This document shows, one piece after another, positions 60,123-64,000 of a stretch of DNA of 64,000 nt (position 1 is the stretch's first letter; every line of letters starts with the position of its first letter). Location of the stretch: the NCBI RefSeq assembly GCF_043641665.1, contig NC_092193.1, forward strand, positions 19,804,946 to 19,868,945, read 5' to 3'. The position numbers and the translations under genes were made by a program. Source of the stretch: Enoplosus armatus. Its lineage: Eukaryota; Chordata; Actinopteri; Centrarchiformes; Enoplosidae. The notes beneath the pieces are model-generated. The model saw only the letters and a program-made list of their open reading frames with translations, made no database searches and had not been told where the DNA came from.

Positions 60123-60449
60123 CTAGTTGAACTGGCCGATACTATTGTCTTCATCCGCCCAGAGTAAATCATTGATTGAATCAATATGCAGTTTGTGTCA
60201 ATCTGTGAGTGTGTGTGAGTGTGTGTGTGTGTGTACTTATATCATATGTATCATATGTGTGTCTATGGGAGGTGCAGGGAGGAAGACGAGGCAGGGAGAG
60301 TACTGTCATATTGATCGGCCTGTGTGTGTGTGTGTGCCAATAATGACCACACCATACTGTATACATCCACATAGGACACACATTGTCTGACCTCCAAAAG
60401 ACATTTCCATGGATCTGACATGGGATTCACAGCTGTGAGCACAGGCGCG

Positions 60450-60472
60450 CACACACACACACACACACACAC
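60450..60472. repeat. (CA)n microsatellite
   Basis: Eleven units after GCGCGC. Confidence 0.9.
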
Positions 60473-60780
60473 TATTCCCATTACAGCAGTGTGACTCCTA
60501 TATCATCGACAAAATGTTGCTCAATTCACTTATTTAAAGCCCCTGTGAGTAGAATTACAAGCGATGTTTCAAATTGTTTGGAGAAAAGCAATATAGTCCT
60601 GTTGAAAATCTACCAGTGTTTTCTTGATTTCTCGAGCCAGAATTGTTCAAATGCTACCTGTCAAACTGTCTTTAAATCCTACTCTCACCCAGCAAAGAGC
60701 AGAACATTAGGCAGGATATATTCAATGAGATATATATGCATTAACAAAGCAGGCTCTGAAGCATGAGGAGACTGTGGACA

Positions 60781-61325
60781 GAGTGGCAGCGCAGTTGGGA
60801 TACAGCAAACGCAGGACAACATCTTTCTGCAGTATAGCCAGAAGAGGGCACAGCGAGGACAGCTGAAAGGGGCACCACAGAGGAACATCTCAGCAAGGCC
60901 AGGAGTAGGACATACCACACTTAATAAAACACTGCGCTTCATAAGGAAACATCCCTCGGGATTATGTGAGCACTGTCAAATAAAGGAATCAGTGGAGCAG
61001 GTCATTTTTCACAGCCAAAAGTACTCTCAAGAATGAGAAACATCAATGAGGGAAACCAGGAAGCTTGGAGTGGAAGAGCAGAGTCTAAAAAGGTGTGTTT
61101 GCCATCGGGTTAGGGAGTCTATTCCATTATTTGAAAGAAACTGGGCTTATCAAAATAATTTAGTGTTAGCGAAAAGTGAAATATAGTTTTTGTTTGTTTT
61201 GTGTGTTTGTTTGGTTAAGGGGATGGATAACTCTGGTCCACACTCCAACATAGTAGGTGGCGGTAATGCACCTCAACTGGTGGTGCCACATGCCAGAAAA
61301 CAGGAAAAAGAAGAAGAAGAAGAAG
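60781..61325 (+). pseudogene. LINE ORF2 C-terminus with 3'UTR and (AAG)n tail
   Basis: EWQRSWDTANAGQHLSAV opens one frame. After a frameshift, GHTTLNKTLRFIRKHPSGLC continues with EHCQIKESVEQVIFHSQKYS, the C-terminal C..C...ESVEHV zinc-knuckle-like region that follows the RT/RNase H part of some non-LTR retrotransposon ORF2s. An in-frame TGA (61034-61036, probably CGA to TGA CpG decay) interrupts it. The reading frame ends at TAG 61184-61186. The 3'UTR carries GGTGGCGGTAATGCACC and ends in AAG repeats (61307-61325), both typical of this fish LINE. The copy is dead and 5'-truncated. I favour an I/Jockey-like group but cannot prove the clade. Confidence 0.7.
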
Positions 61326-61329
61326 CTGC

Positions 61330-61860
61330 TGCTACCAACATGCTCAAAACAACAGCATGCTAGCAAACAAAAACCAGCTTACAACATGGTCAGCTAACTC
61401 ATTTAGCAAGGTGCTTGACCAGCCAAACAAACCAAACAACGTTCCTCAGCTACCTCAAATTAGAGAGCAACAAAAGCACACACTTCTGCCAATAACATCA
61501 CCAGCTAACACCATGCTAGCCAGCAGCAACCAGCTAACAACATGCTAGCCAGCAGCAACCAGCCAACAACATGTTAAGCTAACTAGCATGCTGCCTGAGC
61601 CACCAAACAACCCTCAGCTCCCTCACCTCATGGTCATGATGCCATTAGCTAACATCATCAGCTACCAACATGCTAGCAAACAACAACAACAACAACAACC
61701 AGCTAACAACAAACCAAACAATCTTCCTCAGCCACCTCCCCTTGGCAAGCAACAAAGCACACACCTCTGTTAATGATATCACCAACATGTGACAGTGGCT
61801 AACAACATGCCAGCTTATAAAAACCAGCTAAGCTACGCAGCATCTTACACAGAGTCAAAT
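61330..61860 (+). repeat. Higher-order tandem repeat with CAGCTAACAACATGCTAGC units
   Basis: The basic unit of 29 bases (CAACATGCTAGCCAGCAGCA plus ACCAGCTAA) is present twice in tandem at 61513-61570 and as scattered copies from 61340 to 61830. A ~80-base block (AACCAAACAACGTTCCTCAG at 61431, AACCAAACAATCTTCCTCAG at 61712) recurs 281 bases apart, with a partial third copy near 61600. A (CAA)n expansion lies at 61681-61698. The array directly abuts the AAG tail of the LINE. Confidence 0.75.
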
Positions 61861-64000
61861 TAAAGCAGACATTCAGCACTCACAGCACACAATATACAGT
61901 ATGTCCATAAACACTCACAGAATGTTGCAGTAGTCTTGTCCAGACACTCTGCACAGCTCCAGAATATTCTACAAAGTTTATCTCCTGCTGTGGTGGACTC
62001 CATTCACTGCAACTTTATTAGCATCTGACAGCACTTACAGAGGCGCTTACTGGGCAGGGCTGGGTCCAATAAGGCCTCACCTTGGTCTTGGTAAGAAAAG
62101 GCAAATACTGCTTTTGTTCAAGGCTTGGACACAGATCTGAGCGCCAAACAGTGGTGAGAGAGATCATATTGTTGTAATTCTTGCCAATTAATGTTACGGG
62201 TGGCTGGCTAAATGAGCTCTGATGTTTGGCAGGGTTGATTTCTATAACGCTGTTTAACAAGAGTATGCACGCACACACGCGCACACACACACACACACCT
62301 TTTCCCCGAGCATGCTGACACCATCTGGTGATCTGCTGATAGCAGTAGTGGGACTATGCGGAGTTTTATGGAGAGAGCAGGGACTGTGTGGGTTGAAGTC
62401 CTCTAGATGGCAATGCTGTCTTCTGGATCTGCTTCATAACCGGAGAGATGGGAGCAGCCCTGATCACTACAAACCACCTTAATGGCTTACTAACCCCACA
62501 TGAGCTAACAGCAGTACTATACTATCTATATTACTCCTAGAGGGTTGATGTTACAGTATGATTCAATGAGAAAGGTGTCAGGTTCGGGTTTAGCGTCCTT
62601 GCACCTGTCCCCAGCCCGTCTATTGTCTTATAGCGCAGGATTCTTACCAGAACAGGCAGAGCCGGATAACCTGTCGTGGCAAAAATGAGTCCAGCCCCAC
62701 ATTTGCTGTATGTTTACTTGTCATGGGGAGTACTGCCAGCCCGCGAGACCAGTTGTATACTGTCATCAGGGTTATCTCAGTTTGGGCTGCAGTACAAACT
62801 GAGGCATGGAGTTTGAAAGACGTGGGCCTTTACCAGACAGGGAAGTCTATCAAAAGATGCTGTTCAGTTCAGTTAAGGGAGAAGTAAGATCCAGTGATTT
62901 TGGACCTTGACCTATACTAGGACCAAAAGTCCTACACTGATCGCAGGATTCACATTGTCAAAATGCAGTTGGACAGAAACAAGTATTAACAAGTATTACT
63001 TGTTCCTTCCTAAGTTGTTGTACTCTCCACCTTCAGCTGTGTGTTCCTTTCCATTGTAGCAGGCAAAAGGGACAAAAGTGTTAAGACATCCTAGAGGACG
63101 TGTTCATCTCCCATGATGCCCCTGTCAGCAGGCCAACATCATTTGTCTGTGCCTTCCAGAACTGATGCAAAAGGAAAACTCTTTTTCTGACCTGACACCA
63201 CTAATGGTTATGGTTTGGTAAGACTGAGGTTATGCGCATCATTTCAAAGAACGTGTATAAAATGAGATACTGCATTCATGTCAGACCACAGCCTTTGTGT
63301 CTGTGAGTCAGCTGGGTTTCTTCTCGCCCTAGAGCACAGCTATTTGGTGATATGAACACAAGCTCTACATCATATTCACACTACGTAGCTTTGGGGTGGT
63401 TGGGATGGATCCACTCACAGTGGCTCCGGCTGGAATGTGATCTGAGACGTTGTGGTTTTGGGATCAGAGTTACCAGCATGCCGCCTTGCCATCCAGAACT
63501 GACTCACCTCCCGCTGCGGCTTCCTCCCTCGCAGTAAAACTTTATTAGCATCTGACAACGCTTGTCTTAATGGCTCACTCTTGACAATGATCTAACACAT
63601 ATACATGTGGTTATTTCACCTTATGGGAAACAGGCTTCGAGCATGGTAGCATCTTCCACGAGCTCGCGTCTCAGCCAGCCTGCCTGAGCAGCAGCAAGAA
63701 CAAGTACCTCCAAAGGCATTCTGCTTCAGATAGTTATACACTCAACAAATGGCTCGATGCGAATGTGAAAATACTTTTCAGAATCGCCTTACTATAAAAA
63801 TAACTGTATTGTGTAATTTATGTACTGCACTATTAGTTTTGACTAAACTTCAATTGGAGCCCCTGTTGACCCCAACCTGTCACCAAGTCCCTGCTGACAG
63901 CAGACAATGCACGTCAGTTTCATTATATGACCAGAGAACTACAAGTACTCCTGCGCTAGAATAATAACTGGCCTCAGGCTTACTTGTGTGTCAGTTTGTG
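61861..64000. other. No gene seen; CA tract and a 20-bp direct repeat
   Basis: (CA)n with CG interruptions at 62266-62299. AACTTTATTAGCATCTGACA occurs at both 62011-62030 and 63539-63558. No exon was recognised up to the right edge. Confidence 0.5.

Larger units (their letters stand above)
59675..60780. other. No gene; microsatellite cluster
   Basis: Includes (CA)n 60042-60119, the longest tract in the window, TG-rich runs 60203-60234 and 60321-60336, and (CA)n 60450-60472. No exon. Confidence 0.55.

Noticed and set aside
1..64000. CRISPR arrays, prophage, operons or other prokaryotic systems
   Set aside because: Base composition, microsatellites, introns and repeats are all vertebrate; no array of spaced repeats, Shine-Dalgarno/gene clusters or phage proteins seen.
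1..64000. Endogenous retrovirus or LTR element
   Set aside because: No paired LTRs, primer-binding site, or gag/pol-like translations were recognised.

Overview
This window is nuclear DNA from a ray-finned fish, most likely a percomorph teleost. The evidence is the very high density of (CA)n/(TG)n microsatellites, short introns, and several repeat families that I recognise from teleost genomes: hAT-type MITEs that open with CAGTGGTTCCC or CAGTGGTGGAAG, DANA/Mermaid-like SINEs, LINE tails ending in repeated TTCTGA, and a Tc1-like transposase relic. There are no bacterial, phage or organellar features.

Only one protein-coding gene can be supported with confidence. It lies at the left edge on the minus strand. 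Exon 1 (428-502, 25 codons) and the start of exon 2 (1-289) encode the N-terminus of a Krueppel-like factor of the KLF1/2/4/17 group. The rest, including the three zinc fingers, lies beyond base 1. A TATA box at 648-653 and a KLF-type CACC box at 673-682 mark its promoter.

From about 0.7 kb to 64 kb I find no further gene that I can name. This is a long 5' flanking or intergenic region. It holds more than 30 microsatellites and about 20 recognisable decayed transposable elements. Five copies of a modular fish repeat with ~143-bp internal units sit at 9.0, 10.1, 24.0, 37.3 and 44.8 kb. A local duplication of unknown nature lies at 33.85/34.64 kb, and a higher-order repeat at 61.3-61.85 kb. LINE ORF2 relics lie at 50.3 and 60.8 kb.

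Several high-complexity, CpG-containing stretches (12.8, 29.3, 30.9, 35.3 and 57.1 kb) and consensus nuclear-receptor repeats (DR1 at 37.1 and 22.0 kb, DR3 at 23.0 kb) are candidate regulatory sequences, possibly for the KLF gene. That is inference and needs cross-species alignment.

I found no evidence of a previously undescribed multi-gene biological system. The most unusual structures are non-coding: the two-copy duplication, the higher-order repeat, closely spaced inverted (TG)n/(CA)n pairs, and a perfect 17-bp hairpin.
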